Notes under the pieces: generated by a model | Databases searched by the model: none | What the model was told of the DNA's origin: nothing | Seen by the model: only the letters and a program-made list of their open reading frames with translations | Shown here: piece by piece, positions 1 to 10,800 of the stretch | Position numbering within the stretch: the stretch's first letter is position 1 | Layout: each line of letters opens with the position of its first letter | Assembly: GCA_030142905.1 (NCBI GenBank) | Contig: JASJOG010000072.1 | Location: 620,001-684,000 of the forward strand | Reading direction: 5' to 3' | Source: Heliopora coerulea | Lineage: Eukaryota; Cnidaria; Anthozoa; Scleralcyonacea; Helioporidae | DNA length: 64,000 nt | Program-made: the position numbers and the translations under genes

Positions 1-407
1 GGCCATGTCTACTCCTAAACCCTTACTACAATTACTAGGCAGGTAATGAGGTCTCCGTTTTCTTTCTCAACATACCTGAAGTCTCCTAACAAAAAGGGAT
101 CTTTATTTAACAACACACGAACTCTATCAAAAATGGATCTTTATTTATCAGTGTATGATATTACTGCAGCAACTGGAGATGCTTCATTCAAATTATACTG
201 GTTAGATTGGAAAAAATTAAGATCATTCCGACACAGATCCGAATTCAAACGGAGTCACGCTCAGACTAAATGACAGCTTAGGGAGCTGGTCACCCAGCTG
301 CCGAAGTTAGCGTACTCTAGAGTAAATTTAAAAACATTTCAAAGTGAAACTCTTTTATTTAAGATTACCAGACGTGACAGACGTCTGGCATCAGAAGAGC
401 CTTAGTC
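1..407. other. 3' flank of Mab-21-like gene 1, start of a duplicated block
   Basis: This stretch is downstream of the stop codon of the first Mab-21-like gene, which is on the minus strand. Near-identical sequence recurs at 7439-7845 and, without its first part, at 34625-34991. On the minus strand it has AATAAA-type signals (seen as tttatt on the plus strand near 101 and 141), consistent with a 3' untranslated region. A plus-strand reading frame of about 75 codons is present in three copies, but it resembles no family I know and lies antisense in the presumed UTR, so I do not call it a gene. Confidence 0.6.
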
Positions 408-3400
408 TCACTCATGAGGGAACTTGACACCACTTCCTTCGAGCAGGGTCTTCATTTCCTCGTTAAACATTGCTTCGATATCTTCCATTGTGATAGTATC
501 CAGACGCCCTTTCAGCATCCCCGTCAATTTATTTTCTACCTTCTTCAAGTCGCTACGCTTTACCGAGCCGATTACTTCCTTCATGGGTTCTTTGGCTTCT
601 TCGAATTGTTCACGCGTTAACGTATACTGCACCTCCTTCGTAAGCTCCATCGCTTTGGAGCTGCCCACCAGTAAAGAAGATTCTTTCCCACCGTTCATCT
701 GAGTAAAAAACTCGAGGGATAATGCGAGGAAGTCGTCAGTGATGAAATGCTTACCTGGCGAAAGATTTACAACTTCGTCTTCAACAAACTTAGTAAACGC
801 TTCTTCATCCGATTTCTTCATTTCGTTGGCACAGTTCTTCAGAAACCAAAGTTCTCCAAGTTTCCTTCCTAAAAGCGATTGGTAGGCATACAGTGGAACA
901 AGCAACAATTTCTGTAAGTCGGGATCGTCCATCCTTTGTATGCTTGCCAACACGCCTTTGTACTTATGAACGAATAAAGAAAGCAGAGACCGAAGGAGTT
1001 CGGTTCTTTCTTCTTGCGATAGATCACGATCTTGGATACTTACGAGATGAGGCTGCAGGTCCAAGTCTTGCAAAAACGTAGTTGAAAGGTAAGTCATTGA
1101 GTGGAGCCTTTTCAACAAGTGAACTGTTTTCTGCAAAAGGTTTTTTCTTATGTCTGCAACAGCGGCAGCTGCATTAGCAAGCTCAGACTCGTCCTTGCCC
1201 TCCAGTAAGTTGCTCTCAGGCATGATGTAATGAGGAAGACTACGTTTCTCCAGACATTCGTGAAGACGATCAAGGATGCTCGTGAGACACGCTGCCGTGT
1301 TGTCTTCCCTCCAGAATGATTCCTCTCTGGCTTCGCGTTCCCAAAACAGGATGTTTTTCAAATGGTATGAACACACTATGAGCTCAGGAAAGTAAAACTT
1401 TTTAATCATCTTCATCAGGATCAGGACCTGGCGTTGAACAGGAGTCATACTCTGTCCAAGTTTGTTTTCTGCGAGAGAAAACGAGATCCTCCATTCTGTT
1501 TCATCCATCGTCATCTCTTCTTGGCCCAGGACATTCTTCACCATCTTTGGTTCCTCTGCTAATTCAGGGTTCTTGGCGTACTGCAGGAACTCGACAGGCT
1601 CACCGAAGCGCTTTCCCCTACCAACAGGAGCCAAATGACAGCCACGCTCGAAGATATCCTGCACAAGCTCGGGAGATGGCCAACCGTTTGGTCGAAAGCG
1701 CACCAACCAGTCCATAGCACGTTCAGGCCACGGTATTGGATATTTGAAAACTGTAGTCTGATCAGATTCAAAGCCAGGAAAGCCTTTTTGCTCTAGTTTA
1801 CGCACTGGACCATGAAGGTCGTACGAGAAAGGTTCTTTTAAAGAGGTCTGGCTATTTCTTGTCAAGGCATGGTCTCCCGCAGGCAGTAGGTAAGTATGGT
1901 TGAGAAATGTTGTGTTTTTATACCGCGGACGCGCTTCTTTCCATTCTTGAGTCAGTCGTAATTTGGCATACCTGTTAGAAAAGAAGCAAGAGAAAGAGAA
2001 GACGAAGAAAAAGTAGAACAAGGTGGCAACGAAGATAAAACGAAGAAAACGAAGCAGAAAAAGAAGTAGAAGGAAAAGAAGATGAACAAGAAGTAGAAAG
2101 AAGTAGAAAGAAGAAGAAAAAGAAGAAGTGGCAGAGGAAGTAGATGAAGAAGAAATGGAAGAAGAGGATGAAAAGGAAGAGAAAGTAGATGAAGAAGAAA
2201 AGGAAGAGGAATAAGAAGAAGAAAAAGAAAGAGGAGAAAAAGACGGAAAAAAGAGAAGAAGAACAACAATAACAACAGCAGTTTTAATGTTTGAGAAACG
2301 TGAGAGCTTGGATATATTGAGGTAGATGAACGATCTTAATATATTCAAGCTCTCACGTTTCTTAAACATTAAAACTGCTTCAATCATTATTAATATATAG
2401 CGGCTTCCGCTAAGGTCGAACATATATACATAGAATTTGCACCTTAGCTCACCATCTGAGTCTCGGTAGCTCAATGGTTAGAGCGTCTCACCGGTCATCA
2501 GAAGGTTGCGGGTTCGATCCCCAACTGGGGCTCAGAAATCATTTTCTGAGTATCAAGCTTGAAGATCATTTATCTACCTTAATAACAACAGCAATGAGGA
2601 GAAGGAGTAAAAGTTTTAAAAGTTGACTAGAAAATTGAGATCAATGTCAACAGACATTATTATACTTGAAATTAATTTTCATTATTCTTTGAGGAACCAG
2701 TAAAAGTTTTACTTTATAATAAAATACTAATCACTTATATTTACAATTATCACTTGTATTGGATACCCATATAAGGTTAACTTTTGGAGTCCTCTCACAA
2801 CATATTCACTCTCAGTTATTTCCATTCTCAAGAATGCCTTGTGCATCGTACAGTAATAGAAGAAGTTAGGGGAGGGCCAGGGGGAGGAAGATGGGGATGA
2901 AATGTGGGGAAATTGTGAAAGAATAAAAATGGTAAATATAAAAAAGGTACAACATGGACAAAACTAAAATTATTATTTCACTACAATTTTACCAACCTAG
3001 GGTTATCTATCATATGTTCTGCTGTAAATATCGGAACTATTTTCTCCTCTTCAACAATGAATGGTTCACATTCTGACATCACATCAAGATCAGGTTGCCA
3101 GTATATCTTCTCAGCAACAGATTCTGCAATAAGGCTTTTGTCACTTTTGGCAACAACAAACCTAGGTATACAGAAGCCTTCAACACGACTGCCTGCTTCT
3201 AAATCACTAGATAATGAACAGGAAATATCCTCAGGGTCACAATGTCTTGCTTTGTTTTCACCTTGCCACCAAAACCATTCACCATATACATATTCCACAG
3301 GAAAGAGGCAGCTGATAACTGCTGAAAATGGTTGGATCCACAGGTTGGATATCTCATCAAAGCTGTAAGGAGTTTCCTGTGGCAAGAAAGAGATAAAAGA

Positions 3401-4400
3401 GTGATCAATTACATACTTTTTTTATCTGGTTGTTTTTCTTTTTCTTTTTTTTTAAATGTCAGTCTTGTATTATTCCCTCAGTAGTAGTCAATATATTTCA
3501 GTCTTATTTAGTTGTAATATTATGCTTTGGTTTGCTTTATAAAAGGTTTTCCAAAACATTTATCTGAATTTTTAAAGAGTGATGTTGTCCAAGAGAGGAG
3601 CCAGGCTGAAATCATAATTTTAGAATATGGTAAATGTAACTGCCACCCACAAAACAGAATAAAACCATAATCAGGAGATAAAAATAAAGTTTTATTAGGT
3701 GCACTAATACACGTACAAAAGCCGGACCCCAAAACATTGAAGAAATAAAGTGGATTTGATTTTAAGTACATGATTCTTTATGTTTTCAATATTGCTGGAA
3801 ATCACTCTATATTCACAAATGCTCATATGTGAGGAGCATGTGCAACTTTTAAGAAGTCCTTCAATTCTATTAGAACACAAGCGATAAAGATATTAATAAC
3901 CAACTCGTTAGCCTTGACGAGTCTATTGAATTGGCAAATTCCTTTAGAGGAGGCTTTGTTCGGCGAAGCATTTTAAACAACGAACAGAACGTGGCTGAAG
4001 CTTGGTTGTGGGCCTGTGGGTGATACAGAGGGCTTTCAATCGTATATTCATGCACGTAATCGCATTCCTTCACGTTCTTATCCTTGCCATTTTTTTTGTT
4101 GCGACATACGAGGAATGGAAGACAGTCAGGTTTCAAACCTTATCTGGAACCGGAGGATACACAGTTTAAACGTAGTTCCCACAGCTCTTACTTGTTGCCG
4201 AACTGTGAATGCGTCAACGACTCAACAGCTCTCATTCACGGGCAACCGGAGAAAATCGGATACGATAAACTACATTAACAACTTAAGAAGATGAAAAGGC
4301 ATGCGGGGACTCAGCAACCTTACAGTGCAAAATTTTCCCAAAAATGTTATCTTCAAAACACAAACTCACAGATATTTGATATACTTACAAGTCCTGTCAT
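408..4400 (-). CDS. Mab-21 / cGAS-like nucleotidyltransferase-fold protein, copy 1
   Basis: Three coding exons are read on the minus strand: 4400-4389 (codons M-T-G-L, donor GTAAGT), 3376-2997 and 1971-408 (stop TGA). The phases match and give 651 residues. The middle exon has the nucleotidyltransferase signature, G-S at about residues 66-67 followed by D-x-D at about 100/102 (QPDLDVM). The last exon has the Mab-21 C-terminal domain at about 285-390, with EWRISFSLAE, SYHLKNILFW and LPHYIMPESNLL. A helical C-terminal extension of about 260 residues follows and matches no domain I know. By family this may be a cGAS-like receptor that senses nucleic acid and makes a cyclic dinucleotide, but some Mab-21 proteins are not enzymes. 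The third metal-binding acid is not identified. The tiny first exon is inferred from its position in all four copies and needs transcript support. Confidence 0.82.
1978..2279. repeat. Polypurine/polypyrimidine tract next to the 3' splice site of copy 1
   Basis: About 300 bases are almost pure A and G on the plus strand, built from irregular GAAGAA, AAGTAG and GGAAGA words. On the gene strand this is C/T and runs straight into the intron acceptor before base 1971. It therefore acts as a greatly enlarged polypyrimidine tract. Equivalent tracts precede the last exon of copies 2, 3 and 4. It lacks in-frame stops in one frame, so it extends the last exon artificially into a Ser/Leu/Phe-rich open frame reaching 2474; that extension is not coding. 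Confidence 0.85.
2280..2576 (+). repeat. SINE-like insertion with hairpin and tRNA-like head in intron 2 of copy 1
   Basis: The insertion has an imperfect inverted repeat at 2280-2318 and 2338-2376 (39-nt arms) followed by a tRNA-like segment. It is flanked by a direct repeat AATAACAACAGC on both sides, read as a target-site duplication. The Mab-21 copies 3 and 4 lack it at the corresponding site, so it inserted after or during duplication of the locus. Confidence 0.6.
2460..2532 (+). repeat. tRNA-like SINE head
   Basis: Seventy-three bases fold as a cloverleaf. They have a 7-bp acceptor stem, a D arm with GCTC/GAGC, an anticodon arm and a T arm with the TTCGATC loop. These hold recognisable A and B boxes for RNA polymerase III. 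Position 33 is C instead of U and the anticodon stem has a mismatch, so it is a tRNA-derived repeat and not a working tRNA gene. Confidence 0.6.
2600..2996. other. Intron 2 of Mab-21-like copy 1, 5' half
   Basis: AT-rich intron sequence that is shared with copies 2, 3 and 4 at high identity. I see no coding potential or RNA gene in it beyond the repeat already described next to it. Confidence 0.6.
3377..4388. other. Intron 1 of Mab-21-like copy 1
   Basis: About 1 kb separates the inferred 12-nt first coding exon from the nucleotidyltransferase exon. The donor is GTAAGT at 4388-4383 and the acceptor is CCACAG just right of 3376. A block at about 3780-4330 recurs in all four Mab-21 copies (12650-14280 interrupted, 27535-28090, 39410-40220). 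Its reading frames are broken in at least two copies, so I treat it as intron. Confidence 0.5.
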
Positions 4401-5040
4401 GTCGTGGGTTGTCTGTTCTTTAACAGCATAGACTGAGAAAAACAATTCCTTCTAGACTGGCATTATTATGTCCACATATGCGATCGTGGCGACAAATGTG
4501 AATAGACATGAATAAAAGAAATAACGGATATGCTTCCGGCATGGTTGATATCCCACAATATTAAAAAGAATAACGTCACATCCTCTGAGGGGCCCCACCT
4601 GCCCAACGATACTAGGGACGAACTCTTGTTCTCTGAAAAATTCACTTGTTTACAATTCCTGAATTCCTCAAAGAAGTTTCACGAGCAATTTCTTGTTCAT
4701 TCTTTAACAGTCAATTTTTACTGTGTAAACAGAAAAATTCAGCTCACATTTGCTTTCTTCTCGCTAAAACAAGTTTTCGCGCCATTTTTAAACTCGAGCA
4801 AAATCTTGCGGAGAAAAAGAACTGGGACGAGGACGTTTTTATTGCATTCAGAAAGAGACGCTGATGGCTTCACCATTGTATAAGCAAGGTAAAAGAATAA
4901 ATTGAGGCAAAACAAGATTACTGAAAACAGGGGAAAACGCGTACAAAGTCGTTTATTTCATCTCCTTTTCGTAAAACAATTGCGGACGAAACTAAAGGTC
5001 ATATAGACTTACTCGGAAATGTTCTTCTTCCTCATTTTAG
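4401..5040. promoter_or_regulatory. Region between Mab-21-like copy 1 and a choline transporter fragment
   Basis: This 640-bp stretch should contain the 5' UTR and promoter of the minus-strand Mab-21 copy 1 and, at its right end, the polypyrimidine tract and AG acceptor of transporter exon 6. I see no clear TATA box or conserved element. The regulatory role is inferred from position only. Confidence 0.35.
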
Positions 5041-6712
5041 ACTGGAACGCAACCTCTTACACAAAAATTACCGTGAACGGGACATTATTTTGTGGATAAT
5101 GCGCTGCGTTTGTTGCCTTTGGTCTTGCAATATTTGACTCCTCAAGCTGTCTCGTTCATCGGCTTGGGAGCTGTTTCTGCAGCGGTTATGTCTTCGGCTG
5201 ATTCTTCGGTACTTTCTGCAAGCTCCATGTTCGCAAGGAACATCTACAAATTGATTTTTAGACCCAAAGTAAGACGACTGTTCAATCGTGTAGTCTGATA
5301 TGGTGTTCTGTGATGAGATGTATGTTGTATGATGTACTGTAGGGGTCTGATGGGGGTGTAATATAGCGTAGTGGTGTGATGTTGCCATCTACCATATTCG
5401 TGTGACGTGGTATTGGTGGTTTGCTATAGTGGTGTGTTATATTATGAAGTAATATATGCTGTAATATAGTTTAGCTGTGTGATGTGGTGTGATGTAACGC
5501 AGTGGTGTGATTTAGAATCGTGGTGTGATGCGATGGAGTGTAATGTAGTGTAGAAGTGTGGTGTAGTGTGGTTTGGTGTTGTTGAGTTGTGTGATGCGTG
5601 GAGTGATGTGTTGGGGTGAGATGTAACGTGGCGAGATGTGATGCGGTGAGATGTGATGTGGTGGCGAGATGTGCTGTAGTGTGATGTGGTGTTGTGTGAT
5701 GTGTGGTGTAATGCGGTGTGGCGTGGTGTGGTATGGTGAGATGTGAAGTGGTGAGATATGATGCGGTGCTGTGAAATGTGGAGTAGTGAGAGGCGATGTG
5801 GCCTGATGTGATGTAGAGTGGTGTTGGCGTGTTATGAGGAGCGGTGAGATGTGGAGGGGTGAGATGAAATGTGGTGTGATGTGATGTGCAGTGGTGAGGT
5901 GTGATCTCTTGAGATGTGATGTGGAGTGGTGATACGTGATGTCTTGAGATATGATATGGAATGGTGAGATGTGATGTGGTGTGATGTGTGGTGTGATGAG
6001 ATGGGACGTGATATGTGGTGTGATGGGATGTGGTGTGGTTTAATGCATTGGTTGTTGTGGATTGTGTAGCCAGGGGATGTGAAGTGTGATGTCCACTACG
6101 CGAATTATAAAGTGTAGTGTGCTGTGGTACAGTACAATGCAGTATATTGTTGTTTGCATGTCAGCCACTGGACGTCACTCCAGTGTGGTTATACTGTACT
6201 TTTCTTACCAGGCCTCGGAACGGGAATTAATCTGGGTCATTCGCTTTGCTATTTTTGGAGTTGGAGCATTAGCCACAGTTATGGCACTGAAAGTTCAATC
6301 AATCTACGCACTTTGGTACTTGTGCTCCGACTTGGTCTACGCCATCCTATTCCCTCAACTTTGCTGCGTTATCTACGTACCTGGAGCAAACACGTACGGT
6401 GCTATGATTGGGTATATCACTGCCGTGGTATTGAGGGTCGGTGGGGGTGAATCGGTGATTGGCCTCGAGCCGTTCATCAAGTATCCCTATTTCAACGCAA
6501 CAGATGGCCAGCTCTTCCCTTTTCGTACTTTTGCAATGGGCTGCTCATTCATTTCAATAGTTTTCACGTCTTACTTCACGAAATCTTTGTTTTCGTCGAA
6601 GATCTTACCCAGGAAATGTGACATTTTCAATTGTTTCCACGAAGAAGTTGTTCTTGAATTCGAAATGAACAAACGGGAACCAATCGCGAAGGACACAAGT
6701 GCTATGATATGA
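5041..6712 (+). pseudogene. SLC5A7: Choline transporter 3' fragment A (exons 6 and 7 only)
   Basis: Exon 6 (5041-5268) and exon 7 (6212-6712) match the last two coding exons of the complete gene at 46604-53682. The phase 0 splice between them and both sites (AG before 5041, GTAAGA after 5268, CCAG before 6212) are preserved. Exons 1-5 are absent. Exon 6 has an extra T in the run near 5089 relative to fragments B and C, which shifts the frame and brings in a stop. Exon 7 is fully open (ASERELIWVIRF to SAMI, then TGA). A truncated start at an internal codon could still encode a few transmembrane segments, but transport function is very unlikely. Confidence 0.8.
5290..6075. repeat. TG-rich degenerate minisatellite in transporter fragment A intron
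   Basis: Nearly 800 bases are built from short irregular words such as GATGTGGTGTGATGTG with few C residues. It fills the intron between exons 6 and 7. The corresponding intron of fragment C has a more regular version. It contains no coding sequence. Confidence 0.85.
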
Positions 6713-7438
6713 GATCGTCACAAAGAACTAAACGCTACAACTGCGGGTATTCTAAAATGGAAGATATTAAAATGACGGAATATACATAATTTGACATACC
6801 ATAACGTGCTCCTTATTAAATCTGGGTTTGTACAGCTTCGTGAGCATGTCACAAACATGTTGAAGCAGTAACCCAAGGAAGATGAGGAAGTCCCACACTT
6901 ATCCTTGTACTTGGAATTCCTGGCATTTCACTTCTCAGTCTAGGTCACGAAAAAACAAAAAAACAATAACAAAAACCTCCCAACCACCCCCCAAAAACCC
7001 CCCAGATTTTCTGTGTATGCTAAATCTGCAGGTTTTCATCTTTCAGTATTACACTTTCGATTTGATAGTCTTAGCTTGGAGCAAGTAATTAGTTCAAAGC
7101 AAGCAACATTGTGGCAATTGAGCAATGAAGTTTCTCCCATAAACGCAGCCTTCTTTAACTCTTCTCGACAAGAAATCTCTCTTTGATGGGAAAAAAAATC
7201 AATAGCCGTCACCCGCAGTGAAATGCTAGTGTTAGCCAGAGTAAAATAATACTGGTCTGATCCCACCCAAAATGTTGTGATACTTTACAAGTAGACTAAG
7301 AGAATAGAATACTGATGGGCATCGTATAGAGTCCACCTGTATTACGTAACTTATAGAAAAAAAACCCATTCAGAATGGTTACATAATCATCTCCCCTTGA
7401 AGAAGTGGGGAGATAAATCCTCAACCACCAGGATTAAC
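6713..7438. other. 3' flank of transporter fragment A
   Basis: Non-coding DNA following the fragment A stop codon. It recurs after fragments B (22458-23045) and C (33990-34625). It is AT-rich with homopolymer A and C runs near 6950-7010. No gene is seen. Confidence 0.6.
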
Positions 7439-7845
7439 GGCCATGTCTACTCCTAACCCCTTACTACAATTACTAGGCTGGTAATGAGGTCTCAGTTTTC
7501 TTTCTCAACATACCTGAAGTCTCCTAACAAAAAGGGATCTTTATTTAACAACACACGAACTCTATCAAAAATGGATCTTTATTTATCAGTGTATGATATT
7601 ACTGCAGCAACTGGAGATGCTTCATTCGAACTATACTGGTTAGACTGGAAAAAATTAAGATCGTTCCGACACAGATCCGAATTCAAACGGAGTCACGCTC
7701 AGACTAAATGGCAGCTTAGCGAGCTGGTCACCCACCTGCCGAAGTTAGCGTACTCTAGAGTAAATTTAAAAACATTTCAAAGTGAAACTCTTTTATTTAA
7801 GATTACCAGACGTGACAGACGTCTGGCATCAGAAGAGCCTTAGTC
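7439..7845. other. 3' flank of Mab-21-like gene 2, second copy of the duplicated block
   Basis: This is almost the same sequence as 1-407 and marks the start of the second repeat unit. It should hold the 3' UTR of the minus-strand gene. Confidence 0.6.
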
Positions 7846-10800
7846 TCACTCATGAGGGAACTTGACACCTCTTCCTTCTAACAGGGTGTTGATTTCCTCT
7901 TCAATCATTGCTTGTATATCTTCCGTTGTGACAGTATCCTGACGTCCTTTCAGCATCCTCCTCACTTTATTTTCTATATCCTTATAGTCGCTACGCTTTA
8001 CCGAGCCGATTACTTCCTTTATGGGTTCTTTGGCTTCTTCGAATTGTTCACGCATTAACGTATACTGCACCTGCTTCGTAAGCTCCATCGCTTTGGAGCT
8101 GCCCACCAGTAAAGAAGATTCTTTCCCACCGTTCATCTGAGTAAAAAACTCGAGGGATAATGCGAGGAAGTCGTCAGTGATGAAATGCTTACCTGGCGAA
8201 AGATTTACAACTTCGTCTTCAACAAACTTAGTAAACGCTTCTTCATCCGATTTCTTCATTTTGTTGGCACAGTTCTCCAGAAACCAAAGTTCTCCAAGTT
8301 TCCTTGCTAAAAGTGATTGGTAGGCATAGAGTGGAACAAGAGACCATTTCATTAAGTCGAGATCGTCCATTGGTTGTATGCTAGCCAGGATGCCTTTATA
8401 CTTCTGAACAAATAAAGAAAGCAGAGACCGAAGGAGTTCGGTTGTTTCTTCCTGCGATAGATCACGATCTTGGATCTTCACGAGGTGAGGCTGCAGTTCC
8501 AAGTCTCTCAAAAACGTAGTTGAAAAGTAAACCATTGAGTGGAGCCTTTTCAACATGTGAACTGTTTTCTGCAAAAGGTTTTTTCTTACGTTTGCAACAG
8601 CGGTAGCTGCATTAGCAAGCTCAGACTCGTCCTCGTCCTCGTCCTCCAGTAAGTTGCTCTCAGGCATGATGTAATGAGGAAGACTACGTTTCTCCAGACA
8701 TTCGTGAAGACGATCAAGGATGGTCGTGAGACATGCTGCCGTGTTGTCTTCCCTCCAGAATGATTCCTCTCTGGTTTCGCGTTCCCAAAACAGGATGTTT
8801 TTCAAATGGTATGAAGACACTATGAGTTCAGGAAAGTAAAACTTTTTAATCATCTTCATCAGGATCAGGACCTGGCGTTGAACAGGAGTCATACTCTGTC
8901 CAAGTTTGTTTTCTGCGAGAGAAAACGAGATCCTCCATTCTGTTTCATCCATCGTCATCTCTTCTTGGCCCCGGGCATTCTTCACCATCTTTGGTTCCTC
9001 TGCTGATTCAGGGTTCCTGACGTACTGCAGTAACTCGACAGGCTCACCAAAGCGCTTTCCCCTACCAATAGGAGCCAAATGACAGCCACGCTCGAAGATG
9101 TCCTGCACAAGTTCGGGAGATGGCCAACCGTTTGGTCGAAAGCGCTCCAACCAGTCCTTAGCACGTTCAGGCCACGGTATTGGATATTTGAAAACTTTAG
9201 TCTCATCAGATTCATAGCCAGGAAAGCCTTTTCGCTCTAGTTTACGCGCTGGACCATGAAGGTCGTAAGAGGTCTGGCTATTTCTTGTCATGGCATGGTC
9301 TCCCGAAGGCAGTAGGTAAGTATGGTTGAGAAATGTTGTGTTTTTATACCGCGGACGCGCTTCTTTCCATTCTTGAGTCAGTCGTAATTTGGCATACCTG
9401 TTAGAAAAGAAGCAAGAGAACGAGAAGACGAAGAAAAAGTAGAATAAGAAGTAGAACAAGGTGGCAACAAAGATAAAACGAAGAAAATGAAGCAGAAAAA
9501 GAAGTAGAAGGAGAAGAAGATGAACAAGAAGTAGAAGGAAGAAGAGAAAAAAAAGAAGTGGCAGAGGAAGTAGATGAATAAGAAAAGGAAGAAGAGGATG
9601 AAAAGGAGGAGGAAGATGAAGTAGATAAAGAAGAAAAGGAAGAGGAATAAGAAGAAGAAAAAGAAGGAGGAGAAAAAGGAGAAAAACAGAGAAGAAGAAC
9701 AACAATAACAATAGCAGTTTTAATGTTTGAGAAACGTGAGAGCTTGGATATATTAAGGTAGATGAATGATCTTCAAGCTCGATACTCAGAAAATGATTTC
9801 TGAGCCCCAGACGGGGATCGAACCCGCAACCTTCTGATGACCGGTGAGACGCTCTAACCATGGAGCTACCGAGACTCAGATGGTGAACTAAGGTGCAAAT
9901 TCGATATATATGTGCGACCTAAGCGGAAGCCACTATATATTAATAATGATTGAAGCAGTTTGATGTTTGAGAAACATGAGAGCTTGGATATATTGAGGTA
10001 GATGAACGATCTTAATATATCCAAGCTCTCATGTTTCTCAAACATTAAAACTTCTTGAATCATTATTAATATATAGTGGCTTCCGCTAAGGTCAAACATA
10101 TATACATAGAATTTTCACCTTAGCTCACCATCTGAGTCTCGGTAGCTCAATGGTTAGAGCGTCTCACCGGTCATCAGAAGGTTGCGGGTTCGATCCCCGT
10201 CTTAGGCTCAGAAATCATTTTCTGAGTATTGAGCTTGAAGATTGTTCATCTACCTTAATAACAACAGCAATGAGGAGAAGGAGTAAAAGCTTTAAAAGTT
10301 GACTAGAAAATTGAGATCTAATCAATGTCAACAGTTTAACAGACATTATTATACTTGAAATTAATTTTCATTATTCTTTGAGGAACCAGTAAAAAGTTTT
10401 ACTTTATAATAAAATGCTAATTACTTATATTTACAATTATTACTTGTATTGGATACCCATATAAGGTTAACTTTTGGAGTCCTCTCACAACATATTCACT
10501 CTCAGTTATTTCCATTCTCAAGAATGCCTACTGCATCGTACAGTAGTAGGAGAAGTTAGGGGAGGGCCAGGTGGAGGAAGATGGGGACGAAATGTGGGGA
10601 AATTGAGAAAGAATAAAAATGGTAAAGATAAAAAAGGTACAACTTGGACAAAACTTAAATTATTATTTCACTACAATTTTACCAACCTGGGGTTATCTTT
10701 CACATGTTCTGCTGTAAATATCGGAACTATTTTCTCCTCTTCAACAATGAATGGTTCACATTCTGACATCACATCAAGATCAGGTTGCCAGTTAATGGTT

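Larger units (their letters stand above)
9755..10256. repeat. 502-bp palindrome with tRNA-like segments in both arms
   Basis: The two halves are inverted copies of about 245 bp centred near 10005. They begin AAGGTAGATGAAT and end with its complement. Each arm holds a 73-base tRNA-like sequence (minus 9803-9875; plus 10136-10208), so the two point outward from the centre. A further copy of the hairpin motif lies next to it at 9713-9754. The corresponding intron site is empty in copies 3 and 4. It looks like a fold-back arrangement of two SINEs. Confidence 0.7.

Noticed and set aside
46..273. Plus-strand 75-codon frame repeated at 7484 and 34630
   Set aside because: It lies antisense in the 3' flank of the Mab-21 genes, is repeated only because the block is duplicated and resembles no known protein.
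408..2474. A single 688-codon minus-strand frame including a Ser/Leu/Phe-rich N-terminus
   Set aside because: The part beyond 1971 is the polypyrimidine tract of an intron plus a SINE; a good acceptor at 1972-1973 restores phase with the upstream exon.
3870..4294. Frames on both strands in a block conserved between the four units
   Set aside because: Each frame is broken in at least one copy, and the block lies in intron 1; conservation follows from recent duplication.
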